From the NCBI RefSeq assembly GCF_002894645.1, contig NZ_NCQY01000001.1, forward strand, positions 1 to 44,527: 44,527 nucleotides of DNA, in the 5' to 3' direction. Under the pieces are notes generated by a model. The model worked only from the letters and a program-made list of their open reading frames with translations. It was not told where the DNA came from and did not search any database. Positions 1-7,479 of the stretch are shown piece after piece; positions within the stretch are counted from its first letter, which is position 1; every line of letters begins with the position of its first letter. The translations under genes and the position numbers were made by a program. Source of the DNA: Salinibacter altiplanensis (GTDB lineage: Bacteria > Bacteroidota > Rhodothermia > Rhodothermales > Salinibacteraceae).

Positions 1-257
1 CCCCCCCCTCCCCCCCGGGCGTCCTCCGCCGCTTTGGATCCCATGTCGTTCGGACGGAGCAGGTTGCTGAAGAGGTCGGAGGTATTCCTACCACCGCGCA
101 GTCGACAGAAGGAGAAGCCCACTACGAAGCATTCTCTGATTTCAAGCAGGAAGAGGCCGCCGAGCTTGTCGAGAAGGCCTGCCGGTTCATCGAAGCTATT
201 GAGGAGCGGGCTCTCTTCGGCCAATGGTCTTTTCCGCCAACAGGCCCAGTACAGTAG
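1..257 (+). CDS. Incomplete CDS at window edge, unknown function
   Basis: A reading frame is open from the first bases to a TAG at 255-257, with no start codon inside the window, so the gene would begin upstream. The readable C-terminal part contains VVRTEQVAEEVGGIP, then an acidic, probably helical stretch (EAFSDFKQEEAAELVEKACR) and ends PPTGPVQ. I do not recognise a family. This frame looks more protein-like than the overlapping frame that has an ATG at 43, which is rich in Arg and Ser as shadow frames usually are. The window opens with a C-rich run (two runs of C broken by one T), which is odd for coding sequence, so the true 5' part may be frameshifted or absent. Confidence 0.3.
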   Translation, partial: PPSPPGVLRRFGSHVVRTEQVAEEVGGIPTTAQSTEGEAHYEAFSDFKQEEAAELVEKACRFIEAIEERALFGQWSFPPTGPVQ

Positions 258-372
258 TATGAGGAGGTGATTGGACCAGGCCTGATACGGACGGGGGACT
301 GCCTTCACACTACGATGGGGGGCCAGGCCGCCCGGATCGCTGGATGGGGCGGCTTGCTCCGAAGCATGTTCG

Positions 373-663
373 ATGAAGAACGGTCACCCTCAACCCTTTC
401 AACCCTTCGGTCTTGCCAAGTTTGCTTGCGACTCAAAGCGCTGCCCTCGATTCTTCCCGTCTACTGCATTCCAAGCCCCAAAGCCCAGTCAGATGTTGGT
501 TGCCGAAGTAACTACGACCGATTTGCGGAAGACGCGGTACCAGGTCGAATCCAGAGACGACATTAGGAAAACCCGGCAGGGGTACAAGATCGAAACGGCA
601 AGTGGGGAGGTCGTACGCATGTCAGAAGAAGAGGTGGAGTCGATCAGCGTCACCGACGAGTAG
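373..663 (+). CDS. Small hypothetical protein
   Basis: This is a possible 96-residue protein with an ATG start. The C-terminal half, from about residue 42, looks like real coding sequence: alternating charged residues, a TASGEVVRMSEEEVESI stretch and an acidic end typical of a halophile. The N-terminal half is Pro/Phe/Cys-rich and less convincing, so the true start may lie later. No family is recognised. It lies upstream of the minus-strand tRNA pair, with no obvious operon partner. It could equally be a decayed gene or a chance frame in GC-rich DNA. Confidence 0.25.
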   Translation: MKNGHPQPFQPFGLAKFACDSKRCPRFFPSTAFQAPKPSQMLVAEVTTTDLRKTRYQVESRDDIRKTRQGYKIETASGEVVRMSEEEVESISVTDE

Positions 664-890
664 GAACGTGCTCGCGTCGGTCCTCCGCAGTGGGGACAGG
701 GGGCCAAGCCGAGAAGACGCCCCGGCCCAGTCATCCCAAAAAGTGAGCGGAAGCAAGTAGCGTTCGAGAAAGGCCTACCAGCCCGAATCGAAGAAGGGAT
801 GGGAGGGGCCGCTCGTCACCTTGACGGCTAATCCCTGTCGAGTAGAGTTCTACAAATCGTGTCGTCAGATGGCATTTCGTGGCAGGACCG

Positions 891-941
891 CCAAAGAAAA
901 GACGCCTCCCGAACGGCCGTAAGTGCCGCTGAGAGGCGTTT
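891..941 (-). terminator. Intrinsic terminator downstream of the tRNA pair
   Basis: On the minus strand, just past the tRNA-Val 3' end, ACGCCTC pairs with GAGGCGT around an inner stem (CGGC/GCCG), followed by TCTTTTCTTT. The layout fits a rho-independent terminator ending the two-tRNA transcript. Confidence 0.65.
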
Positions 942-948
942 GAGGGGG

Positions 949-1022
949 TGGGCGGTGCTGGATTTGAACCAGCGACGTCCTGCTTGTAAGGCAGGTGCTC
1001 TAAACCGCTGAGCTAACCGCCC
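949..1022 (-). tRNA. tRNA-Val (anticodon UAC)
   Basis: The minus strand folds as a full cloverleaf of 74 nt. The acceptor stem pairs GGGCGGT with ACCGCCC and the discriminator is A. The D-arm begins TAGCTCAG. The anticodon stem CCTGC/GCAGG carries loop CTTACAA, giving anticodon UAC (Val, GUA/GUG codons). The T-arm contains GGTTCAAATCC. The 3' CCA is not encoded (the genome continues ACCCC), so CCA must be added after transcription. It lies 98 nt downstream of tRNA-Gly on the same strand, and the two are probably co-transcribed. Confidence 0.95.
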
Positions 1023-1120
1023 GGAATGGGGACGGGCTGGAGGCTGAGGGAGGAGGTCACGGGGAGCGGCCCCCGAACACGGATCCCTCAATGCAAGACG
1101 CTCCAACCAGAAAGGGGCGG

Positions 1121-1192
1121 AGCGGGAGACGGGGATCGAACCCGCGACCTTCAGCTTGGGAAGCTGATGCTCTGCCACTGAGCTACTCCCGC
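1121..1192 (-). tRNA. tRNA-Gly (anticodon CCC)
   Basis: The minus strand folds as a 72-nt cloverleaf. Acceptor GCGGGAG pairs with CTCCCGC, followed by a U discriminator. The anticodon stem TCAGC/GCTGA carries loop TTCCCAA, giving anticodon CCC (Gly, GGG codon). The T-loop GGTTCGATCC is canonical. The 3' CCA is not encoded (TCCG follows). It is the promoter-proximal member of the tRNA pair and is divergent from rpmH, whose ATG is 172 bp away. Confidence 0.95.
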
Positions 1193-1364
1193 TTGGGATT
1201 TGCATGCGCTCCAAATGCGAGTACGGGTCGTCGGTTCCAGGGAGCGTGCCCGATTGCCTGCACATTTTGACCGTGTCTTCGTCATCCAGGGGCAAAACAA
1301 GGCGGTGCTCGCCCCGTTACGCTCTTTTGCACCGAACTCTTTACGCACTGACCGTGTAGCTGTT

Positions 1365-1529
1365 ATGCCGAAGCGCACCTACCAGCCCAGCCAGAAGAAG
1401 CGCAAGACGAAGCACGGCTTCCTGGAGCGCATGAAGACGAAGGAAGGCCGAAAGATCATCAAGCGGCGCCGCAAGAAGGGCCGCGACAAGCTTTCGGTGA
1501 GCGACGAAGACTCCGGCAAGCCTGTATAA
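1365..1529 (+). CDS. rpmH: 50S ribosomal protein L34
   Basis: The product is a 54-residue, very basic protein that starts [19 protein letters not shown] and continues with the L34 hallmark [21 protein letters not shown]34 is one of the smallest proteins of the large ribosomal subunit and binds 23S rRNA. It is usually 44-52 residues; here a short acidic tail (about [12 protein letters not shown]) extends it, as expected in a halophile. The ATG at 1365 is fixed by homology, since upstream in-frame sequence does not look like L34. rnpA begins 6 nt after its stop, the classic rpmH-rnpA pair, probably one transcript. Confidence 0.97.
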   Translation: MPKRTYQPSQKKRKTKHGFLERMKTKEGRKIIKRRRKKGRDKLSVSDEDSGKPV

Positions 1530-1535
1530 CCGGCG

Positions 1536-1982
1536 GTGTCTGTGTTCAACGTTCCCGACCGCGTCGAACAGCGACGCCTCACGTTTCCCCCGTCGTATCG
1601 TCTGAAGCGGCGTTGCCTCATCCGGTCCCTCTTTGACCGGACTCGCAACGATGTGGAGACGGTCGCCGTGGGCTGCACACGGCTGCTGTACCGCGTCGTA
1701 GACCGCGATGCGCTTGGGCACGACGTGCCGCTCCAAGTCGGGTTCGCCCCCGGCCCGCGCGCCGAGAGCGGCGTTGAGCGCAACCGGATCCGCCGGCTTC
1801 TCCGAGAGGTCTACCGGGTGCACCAGTACACCCTGGTAGACCCTTTCGTATGTTGCCCCGAGGCGCTCATCGTCATGATGTTGTTTCGGGGAGCGCCCAC
1901 GCAGGCCGATGACTGCATCGGGCGCGACCTGCCGCGTGCCCTGCGACGCGCCGCTGCTTCGCTCGACGAGCACTGCGCCTGA
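1536..1982 (+). CDS. rnpA: Ribonuclease P protein component
   Basis: RnpA is the protein subunit of RNase P, which removes 5' leaders from precursor tRNAs. The 148-residue product opens with the family pattern RRLTFPPSYRLKRRCLIRSLF (compare LTFPKxxRLKKxxDF) and contains the RNR signature as ERNRIRRLLREVYR around residues 80-93, which contacts the catalytic RNA. It is somewhat longer than the usual 110-130 residues. The start is GTG at 1536, only 6 nt past rpmH, consistent with coupling. No yidD, which usually follows, is recognisable between here and yidC. Confidence 0.93.
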   Translation: MSVFNVPDRVEQRRLTFPPSYRLKRRCLIRSLFDRTRNDVETVAVGCTRLLYRVVDRDALGHDVPLQVGFAPGPRAESGVERNRIRRLLREVYRVHQYTLVDPFVCCPEALIVMMLFRGAPTQADDCIGRDLPRALRRAAASLDEHCA

Positions 1983-2067
1983 GGGCGCCGTGTCGGCTTT
2001 GGGAATTCTACGCCGATTTTGAAACGGCATCGGGCACGTCGCCCCCGGCTGCTCGTTTTCTGTATCG

Positions 2068-4125
2068 TTGCATTGCCTGTGCCGTGGCCCGGAGCCCGGC
2101 GCCGCACGTCCTGCTCCGGCCCGTACTGTGAGAACGCATTCACCAACCCGTCCCTGTCCCTTGGCCTCTCCGCTCCGCAACAATCCCGAGCCGGAAGATC
2201 AGCGCAATGTGATCATCGCGACCATCCTGGTTGCCGTGATCATGTTCGCCTGGATGTTCTGGTTTAGCCCGCCGTCCCAGCAGCAACAGTCCCCGCAGGC
2301 GGCGGGCTCGGCCGACACGACCGAGCAGACTGAACCGTCCGCCCCGGCGGCAGACACAGGGGCGGACGACGCCCCGTCCGAGGCGGCGTCTCCGTCCACC
2401 GCGGATGCCGGGGGGAGGGCCCCGGAGCCCGAGGCGGACCTGCCGGAGGCCCCCGCCGCGGACTCCGTGACGGCCGCGGCGCTGGAGGGGACCGATCGCA
2501 CGATCGTCGTGGAGTCGGACCTGTACACGGTCGTCCTCTCCACCAAGGGCGGCACCATCGAGCGCTTCACGCTCAAGGAGTACGAGCAGTTCAACCAGGA
2601 AGACCCCGTCCAGATCGTCGACACGACGGCGGGCGGCACCCTCTCGCTGTCGTTTACGACGCCCACCCGGCGTCGCGTTGACACCCGGTCGCTCTACTTC
2701 TCGGCCAACACCGAGGCCGACACGGTACGGGTCGAGGACGAGCCGAAGACCCTCACCTTCGAGACACAGCTCGGGGACGGGGCGCTCCGTCAGTCCTACA
2801 CCTTCCACCCGGACGACTACGACCTCGGGCTCGCCATCGAGCAGGAGCGGCCCCGCAGCTTCCTGACGAGCGACGGGTACGAGCTGACCTGGCACGGCGG
2901 CATGCCCTACTCGGAGGGCGGGGAGGAGGATGAGCTCCGGTACACGGGGCTCTTTGCCCGCAACGGCGAACAAATCCAGAGCCTCAAGCTCTCGGACGCG
3001 GATCAGAACGAGAAGCGGATCGAAGGGGATGTGTCGTGGATGGCTGTGAAGAACAAGTACTTCACCGCGGCCGTGATGCCGGACCGCCCGGAGTCCGCCC
3101 TGGGGGCTTCCCTAACTGGACGAAAAGAGGGGCGGGCGACCAGCGAGGCGGCCTTTAAGGACCTCACGGGTCGGCTCCAGATGCCCCTGCCACGCGAGAG
3201 CAGCCACGTCGACAACTTTCACCTCTACGCGGGCCCGATCGATTACTACAGCCTGGCCGACTACGGCCGAAACCTGTATGGCATGGTCAACTACGGGTGG
3301 GACTGGTTCGAGTGGATGACCAAGCCGCTTGCCGAGTACCTCTACATCCCGATGCTCACCTATCTCGGGGGCGGGCTCCCGTCGTGGCTCTCTGGGGGCG
3401 GGCTTCCGTACGGGGTGATTGTCATCCTGATGGCCGTCCTCATCAAGACGGTCGTCTACCCGCTCACGAAGTCGTCGTACCGCAGCATGGCGCAGATGCG
3501 GGAGCTGCAGCCGAAGATGCAAGAGATCAAGGACAAGTACGACGACGAGCCGGAGAAGCAGCAGGAGGAGATGATGCAGATGTACCGCGAGACGGGGGTT
3601 AATCCGCTCGGGGGCTGTCTGCCCATGTTCCTGCAGTACCCCATCCTCATCTCGCTGTACCAGTTCATTCCGAAGTCCATCCAGCTCCGTCAAGAGAGCT
3701 TTCTCTGGGCGGCGGACCTCTCGGCGCCGGACAAGATCCTGCAACTGCCGTTCGAGATTCCGTTCTACGGCGACTACGTGGCGGGCTTCACGCTCTTGAT
3801 GGGGCTGGCCATGATCGTGACGATGCGGGTGCAGTCCACCGGCGGCGGCGCGGCCGGTGGGCAGGCGAAGATCTTCATGTACGCCATGCCCGGGGTCATC
3901 TTCTTTATCTTCAACCGGTTCGCCTCGGGCCTGAGTCTGTACTACCTCTTCTACAACATCGTTACGGCGGCCCAGCAGAAGTGGATCAACATGCAGCTGG
4001 AGAAGGAAAAGGACGACGACGGCAACCTCACGAACGGGCGCTCGGACGGGGAGGCCGAGGGGGAGCAGGGCTTCTTTGCCCGGCTTATGGAGAAGGCCGA
4101 GGAAGCCCAGAAGGAGCAGCGATAG
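2068..4125 (+). CDS. yidC: Membrane protein insertase YidC
   Basis: YidC inserts proteins into the inner membrane, alone or with SecYEG. Translation shows an N-terminal membrane segment (VIIATILVAVIMFAWMFWF), an acidic Ala/Pro/Glu-rich linker, a large periplasmic beta domain, then the Oxa1/YidC core with LTKSSYRSMAQMRELQPKMQ and NPLGGCLPMFLQYPILISLY and four further membrane segments. The C-terminus is acidic, unlike the basic tail of many homologues. The start is uncertain: the frame is open from ATG 2068, but GTG 2128 or TTG 2161 would place the first membrane segment nearer the N-terminus and look more natural. mnmE follows after 64 bp. Function is firm; only the start is in doubt. Confidence 0.93.
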   Translation: MHCLCRGPEPGAARPAPARTVRTHSPTRPCPLASPLRNNPEPEDQRNVIIATILVAVIMFAWMFWFSPPSQQQQSPQAAGSADTTEQTEPSAPAADTGADDAPSEAASPSTADAGGRAPEPEADLPEAPAADSVTAAALEGTDRTIVVESDLYTVVLSTKGGTIERFTLKEYEQFNQEDPVQIVDTTAGGTLSLSFTTPTRRRVDTRSLYFSANTEADTVRVEDEPKTLTFETQLGDGALRQSYTFHPDDYDLGLAIEQERPRSFLTSDGYELTWHGGMPYSEGGEEDELRYTGLFARNGEQIQSLKLSDADQNEKRIEGDVSWMAVKNKYFTAAVMPDRPESALGASLTGRKEGRATSEAAFKDLTGRLQMPLPRESSHVDNFHLYAGPIDYYSLADYGRNLYGMVNYGWDWFEWMTKPLAEYLYIPMLTYLGGGLPSWLSGGGLPYGVIVILMAVLIKTVVYPLTKSSYRSMAQMRELQPKMQEIKDKYDDEPEKQQEEMMQMYRETGVNPLGGCLPMFLQYPILISLYQFIPKSIQLRQESFLWAADLSAPDKILQLPFEIPFYGDYVAGFTLLMGLAMIVTMRVQSTGGGAAGGQAKIFMYAMPGVIFFIFNRFASGLSLYYLFYNIVTAAQQKWINMQLEKEKDDDGNLTNGRSDGEAEGEQGFFARLMEKAEEAQKEQR

Positions 4126-4126
4126 T

Positions 4127-4178
4127 GCGTTCGAACGCTGGACGCTCGGTCGCTGGAACGTTCAACGTAAAGCGTTCC
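4127..4178. repeat. Palindromes between yidC and mnmE
   Basis: The 64-bp gap holds a perfect 12-bp palindrome GCGTTCGAACGC (4127-4138) right after the yidC stop. It is followed by a hairpin with arms GGAACG (4155-4160) and CGTTCC (4173-4178). Related GTTC/GAAC motifs recur through the gap. There is no T-run, so it is not a standard terminator. It may be a small dispersed repeat, a transcript-processing site or an operator. Confidence 0.5.
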
Positions 4179-4189
4179 AACGTGCGACA

Positions 4190-5575
4190 ATGAGCCAGAG
4201 CGATACCATTGCGGCCATCGCCACGGCGCGGGGGCGGGCGGCACTTGCGGTCGTGCGCACGTCCGGGCCGGCCGCCATCGAGATTGTCGACCGTTGCTTC
4301 CGGGGCGACGCCCTGACGGCGGTCGACAGCCACACCGCCCACGTCGGCCTGCTGGTGGACGAGGCGGGGGGCGACATCGACCAGGTCGTCGCCACCGTCT
4401 TTCGTGCGCCCAACTCCGCCACCGGCGAACACGTGGTGGAGGTCTCATGCCACGGCGGTGACCTGGCCCCGAAGCTGGCGCTCCAGAGCCTGCTCGACCA
4501 TGGCGCCCGCATGGCCGAGCCCGGCGAGTTTACCGAGCGGGCCTTCCTAAACGGCAAGATGGACCTGACGCAGGCCGAGGCGGTGGCCGACCTCATCGAC
4601 GCCACCTCCACGAAGGCCCACCAGGCGTCGCTCACCCACCTCAAGGGCCGCTACTCCGACCTGCTCGGGGACCTCCGTGAGGAGCTGCTCAACCTCTGCT
4701 CGCTCGTGGAGCTGGAGATCGACTTCTCGGACGAGGACGTCGAGTTTGCCGACCGGGAGCGGCTGGAGGCCCTGCTGGACGAGACGGAGGAGATTCTGCA
4801 GGACCTGCTCGACACCTACCCGACGGGAGAGAAGCTGAAGGACGGGGTCCAGGTCGTCATCGGTGGGCGCCCCAACGCGGGGAAATCGACCCTGCTCAAT
4901 GCGCTGGTGGGCCACGACCGCGCCATCGTCAGCGAGACGCCCGGCACCACCCGCGACGAAATTGAGGCGGAGGCCGAGATCGAGGGCGTGCTCTTCCGTT
5001 TCGTCGACACGGCCGGCCTGCGCGACACGGCCGACGAAATCGAGGCGGAGGGCGTGCGCCGCGCCACCGAGTCCATCGAAGAGGCTGACGTGCTCTTCTA
5101 CCTCTACGACCTCACGGTGGGCCTCGACTCCGACGAGATCACCCTTCTCCAAGGCCTCGCCGACGACGAATCGGACGTACAGCCGTTTCTGCTCGGCAAC
5201 AAGGCCGACCGGGCGCCCGACCTGCCCGTCGCCACCCTCGACGGCCTCACGTCGCTCAAGCTTTCCGCGCTGGAGGCGCGCGAGAACGCCGACGAGGTGC
5301 AGCCGCTCCTCGACCACCTCACGGACACCGTCGCCGAACACCTCAGCCGCGCGGAGGCCTCGCCCGTCGTCATGAACCAGCGCCACCGCCAGCACCTCCA
5401 AGATGCGCTCGGCGCCGTGCAGCAGGCCCGTGAGGCGCTCAACGCAGGCGTCTCCGGGGACATGCTCACGCTCGACCTGCGGGCGGCTCTCCAGGAGCTG
5501 GGGGCCATCACCGGCGAGATCACCAACGAGGACGTGCTCGACCAGATCTTCTCCCGCTTCTGCATCGGGAAATGA
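4190..5575 (+). CDS. mnmE: tRNA modification GTPase MnmE
   Basis: MnmE acts with MnmG to install the (carboxymethyl)aminomethyl group at C5 of the wobble uridine in some tRNAs. The 461-residue product begins SDTIAAIATARGRAALAVVR, the formyl-THF-binding N-domain. It has a G domain near residue 224 (G1 GRPNAGKST, G2 GTTRDE, G3 DTAGLR, G4 NKAD) and ends with the invariant CIGK motif whose Cys is needed for modification. The ATG at 4190 is chosen because the frame upstream overlaps yidC and carries no MnmE sequence. mnmG, its partner, lies 1.9 kb downstream beyond an accessory insert. Confidence 0.97.
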   Translation: MSQSDTIAAIATARGRAALAVVRTSGPAAIEIVDRCFRGDALTAVDSHTAHVGLLVDEAGGDIDQVVATVFRAPNSATGEHVVEVSCHGGDLAPKLALQSLLDHGARMAEPGEFTERAFLNGKMDLTQAEAVADLIDATSTKAHQASLTHLKGRYSDLLGDLREELLNLCSLVELEIDFSDEDVEFADRERLEALLDETEEILQDLLDTYPTGEKLKDGVQVVIGGRPNAGKSTLLNALVGHDRAIVSETPGTTRDEIEAEAEIEGVLFRFVDTAGLRDTADEIEAEGVRRATESIEEADVLFYLYDLTVGLDSDEITLLQGLADDESDVQPFLLGNKADRAPDLPVATLDGLTSLKLSALEARENADEVQPLLDHLTDTVAEHLSRAEASPVVMNQRHRQHLQDALGAVQQAREALNAGVSGDMLTLDLRAALQELGAITGEITNEDVLDQIFSRFCIGK

Positions 5576-5698
5576 GTGCGGGCGAATGGGCGTACGGGGG
5601 AAGAGGGGCAAGGGGCGGAGCGGTGACCTCCGAGCGGACCGACTGTGCTGAGAGGGCGTTCACACATCTCATTCTCACGCATCACGCGTCGATCCGCC

Positions 5699-6112
5699 AT
5701 GAGCACCAAGATGAAAGAGCGGCCCGGGCTCTCGTGGAAAGAGGTCTGCGAAGCCCCGAATTTGCAGGACCTGCCCTACAAAATTGAGACCAACGACCGG
5801 GGCCAAATTGTGATGAGCCCAACCTACGCCTGACACGGAAAATTTGCCTTCCAGATTGCGCAGCGTCTCGAAGAATTGATGCCGAACGGAGAGTCTTCGG
5901 TCGAAACGGCCATCCGAACGGTGAAGGGCACGAAGGTAGCCGATGCGATCTGGTGCACCGCCGAGCGGTGGGCGGAGATCAAAGACGCGTACGACGTACC
6001 CGTGGCTCCCGAAATGTGCGCCGAGGAGGGGCAGATCACCTTCTACGATGCGAAAGGAGAGCGGGAGGCCTCTCAACGAGTCCCTTCGTTTCCGTCCCGC
6101 ATCGAAGCGTAG
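5699..6112 (+). pseudogene. Broken Uma2-family (DUF820) nuclease gene
   Basis: The frame from ATG 5699 encodes a Uma2-like start (LSWKEVCEAPNLQDLPYKIETNDRG, then IVMSPTYA). It is cut by TGA at 5831-5833 and continues in the same frame as HGKFAFQIAQRLEELMPNGE to 6112. The family core between the conserved APE and the EVW region is missing: APEM joins directly to CAEEGQITFYDAKGERE, so the catalytic Asp/Glu/Lys segment appears deleted. Uma2 proteins have a PD-(D/E)XK-like fold and are often multicopy in Cyanobacteria and some other phyla. One nonsense codon plus an internal deletion make it a clear pseudogene. It lies in an accessory insert between mnmE and mnmG. Confidence 0.75.
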
Positions 6113-6126
6113 CCACATTCCTCTCC

Positions 6127-6672
6127 ATGCCCGATGCCCTGCGCACCCATCTCGCGACCCAGCTTGAGGCCACGGTGGCGCGCCGATCGCACGACGAGAT
6201 TCTTTACAGCGTCCCGCCCGCGGCTCGTGGCATCCAGCCTGACCGTCTCCCCGAGGGCTACTTGCTCTGGCAGATTCTAGAGCACATGCGCATCTGCCAG
6301 GCGGATTGCTTCCGCTTCTGCACCGATTCGGACTACACCGTGCCCATGTGGCCGGACGACTACTGGCCCGACGCGGTCGCCCCGCCGAGCGACGACGCCT
6401 GGAACCATAGCCTTAACGCGTTTCAGCAAGATCTACGGTTGATCAAGGAGCTGGTAAATGACGCTCCGGTCGACAGTGCGGGCGAGATTCCGCACGCGGC
6501 AGCGGTTCGGGAGCAGGAGGGAGACACGTCGTACCACGGGTTGACCTACGCTGATGAGATCGTCGCCATCGCTGATCACAACGCCTACCACTTGGGCCAG
6601 TTTGGGATGGTGCGACGCCTCCTCGGCGTGTGGCCGCCCGCCCCCACAGAACCGCCGGCGTGGGCGGCGTAG
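6127..6672 (+). CDS. DinB/DfsB-like four-helix protein
   Basis: The product is a 181-residue soluble protein. It fits the DinB/YfiT-like four-helix bundle family: a His in the ILEHMRICQADCF helix (about residue 56) and a second His pair in IVAIADHNAYHLGQFGMVRR near residues 149-159 are placed as metal ligands are in this family. Members include thiol transferases and many proteins of unknown role. ATG 6127 is the start next to the homology; longer in-frame sequence overlaps the Uma2 relic in another frame. It starts 14 bp after that relic. The exact function is unknown. Confidence 0.7.
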   Translation: MPDALRTHLATQLEATVARRSHDEILYSVPPAARGIQPDRLPEGYLLWQILEHMRICQADCFRFCTDSDYTVPMWPDDYWPDAVAPPSDDAWNHSLNAFQQDLRLIKELVNDAPVDSAGEIPHAAAVREQEGDTSYHGLTYADEIVAIADHNAYHLGQFGMVRRLLGVWPPAPTEPPAWAA

Positions 6673-6727
6673 CGAGAGGGGGAGGGACGAGAGATCGGCT
6701 CTGTGTTTCACACGATCGCATTGAACC

Positions 6728-7207
6728 ATGCCGGACGACTCGCTTCGTCAACTGGGACGTTTGGAGGAGGGCGGGTTCCGTCGCCTTGCGGCCCGGCTCG
6801 CCCTCCTCCGCGCCTACGCGCATCACCGGGAGAACGAATCGCTGTCCGGTGTCCAGGCCCAGGAGGAGACCGCCGAGGCCTTCGACGAGCGCACCGCCGC
6901 GGTGGACGACTGGGTCTACGACGTGTACGACTCGGTGACGGCCCGCACGCTGCGGCGCTGGGCACGCCAGTTCCGAGACGACGGACTGCAGGGCCTGATC
7001 GACCGACATGGGCGCCGCAGCGAGCGTTCCTACGACTCGTACTTCGGCGCGGGGTCGGAGCTGCGCAAAGTTGCGCTTCACTACCTCGCCGACCATCCGG
7101 ACTGCACGAGCACAGAGCTCCTGGACGCGCTGGACGAGCACGTGGACGAGGAGGAGCTCCCCACCCGCCGCACCGTACAGCGGTTTCTGCAAAAGGTGGG
7201 GGGGTGA
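6728..7207 (+). CDS. Helix-turn-helix protein, possibly a transposase N-terminus
   Basis: This 159-residue acidic protein has two likely DNA-binding segments. One is VTARTLRRWARQFRDDGLQGLIDRHGR (about residues 69-96), a winged/HTH motif typical of the N-terminus of Mu/IS481-type transposases. The other is ELLDALDEHVDEEELPTRRTVQRFLQKV at the end. The frame stops just where a DDE catalytic domain would begin in such transposases, so it is either a stand-alone regulator-like protein or a truncated transposase. No DDE domain follows in any frame of the 272 bp before mnmG, a gap in which I see no gene. Confidence 0.55.
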   Translation: MPDDSLRQLGRLEEGGFRRLAARLALLRAYAHHRENESLSGVQAQEETAEAFDERTAAVDDWVYDVYDSVTARTLRRWARQFRDDGLQGLIDRHGRRSERSYDSYFGAGSELRKVALHYLADHPDCTSTELLDALDEHVDEEELPTRRTVQRFLQKVGG

Positions 7208-7479
7208 CGAGGGCGGGACCGTGCACCGGAGGAGCACGGACGAGTGCCACGACGCCGAGCGTTTGGAAAAATCATGTGTCGTGGCCCGGTCGGCCGGAGA
7301 ACTGCCTGGACAAACCATGCGTCGCACTCCTCTCAGGGCCCTACGCCGCCGATCTGTGGGGGGAGAGCAGCTGTCTTCTGGGGGCGTCGGGCACACGGCA
7401 GGGCGTGTCCCGTTAGGGGCCCACACCGGTCTTCTCCGGTCTCTCCCGTAAATTTTCGCGCACGAATCCGCTTCGGATC

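Noticed and set aside
1-16. C-rich run at the window start as a biological element
   Set aside because: A 16-base run of C with one T at a sequence edge is as likely to be an assembly or sequencing artefact; nothing adjacent supports a function.
2019-2267. yidD between rnpA and yidC
   Set aside because: The short frame has a few Cys but lacks the CRFxPTCSxY signature of YidD.
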